Assembly (NCBI GenBank): GCA_030581615.1
Contig: JAKTTT010000031.1
Coordinates: 1-64,000 of the forward strand
DNA: 64,000 nt
Reading direction: 5' to 3'
Origin: Alloascoidea africana
Lineage: Eukaryota > Ascomycota > Alloascoideomycetes > Alloascoideales > Alloascoideaceae
Shown: positions 63,662 through 64,000 of the stretch, one piece after another
Position numbering within the stretch: the stretch's first letter is position 1
Layout of the letters: every line of letters begins with the position of its first letter
Program-made: the position numbers and the translations under genes
The notes under the pieces: generated by a model
Told to the model about the DNA's origin: nothing
The model's input: the letters and a program-made list of their open reading frames with translations, nothing else
The model's database searches: none

Positions 63662-64000
63662 TCAACCTTGGATTCGCAAGGATTCAAGGGGAGTGACAGG
63701 GCTCTGAGAGTTTAGGATCGAAGAGCGATGATCAGGAAAGAGAAAGTGGGTGGAAATAAGCTCTATGTATTCTTCTACGATATCTTTCCTCTTCGGGGCT
63801 TTCTGGGGGTAAAACCCGGGGTTAGCCTGGAGCTTCGTTCCACCAGCATATACAGTACCATCATTGTTGTGCTTTTCTACAAATTTTAATCTGTCTTTAG
63901 ATTAATCCCATTACTTGTAACCGGCAATTCTATTAATATAGCCTGTAGGGGAGGTTTTGCTCACCCTGTTTCTGGAATATAAACAATAGCTCCGTTTTGT
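63662..64000 (-). CDS. Unidentified spliced gene, C-terminal part only
   Basis: Partial: the gene continues beyond the right edge. Minus-strand exons 63965-64000 (reading QNGAIVYIPET) and 63662-63890 are joined in frame across a 74-nt intron (GTGAGC to GACAG) that splits a Gly codon. The last exon reads LKFVEKHNNDGTVYAGGTKL, then QANPGFYPQKAPKRKDIVEE, and ends ESLRIQG before the stop. The composition and the exact phase match support a real gene. I do not recognise the family from these 87 residues. Confidence 0.55.

Overview
The window looks like nuclear DNA of an ascomycete budding yeast (Saccharomycotina). Housekeeping proteins read cleanly with CTG as leucine (for example in CYT1 and the alpha-actinin gene), so it is not a CUG-Ser species. 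Introns are few and short (53 to 137 nt), mostly with a CTAAC-like branch site near the acceptor. The nearest relatives by eye are Saccharomyces and fission-yeast proteins. I cannot name the species. Long intergenic gaps (several of 4 to 7 kb) are unusual for a yeast.

Layout. Positions 1-15.7 kb are a graveyard of mobile elements: Ty1/copia and Ty3/gypsy fossils in both orientations, at least six solo LTRs with clean 5-bp target duplications nested in one another, a deleted pogo-type DNA transposon with TIRs and a TA duplication, and a decayed Tc1 copy. Several repeats occur as inverted pairs. No host gene is convincing there, so this may be pericentromeric, centromeric or subtelomeric.

Positions 16.5-22.1 kb hold a compact block of host genes: CYT1 (complex III, one intron), COX18 (complex IV assembly), SPT4 (transcription elongation, two introns, easily missed) and an alpha-actinin. 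A 7-kb gap follows, then a 900-codon gene derived from a pogo/CENP-B-type transposase whose catalytic residues are eroded and which carries a long Ser/Gln-rich tail. A second 7-kb gap leads to an acetate/ammonium transporter (ATO/GPR1/FUN34 family), then a REG1-like PP1 regulatory subunit. These two meet tail to tail and are linked by glucose repression in the known biology.

The right third holds RPL3 (one intron), a large low-complexity protein with CDK-type sites, a CASTOR-like ACT-domain protein with an 8-codon first exon, a paxillin-like LIM protein only 97 bp downstream of it, and the end of an unidentified spliced gene cut by the window edge. GC-rich, microsatellite-rich islands sit near promoters (24.5, 28.6, 46-47, 55 and 59 kb).

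Most novel candidates: the domesticated pogo gene in its very long intergenic setting together with a related dead pogo element in the same window, and an LTR family that carries about 100 codons of a coiled-coil ORF inside the LTR. No tRNA, rRNA or CRISPR was seen.
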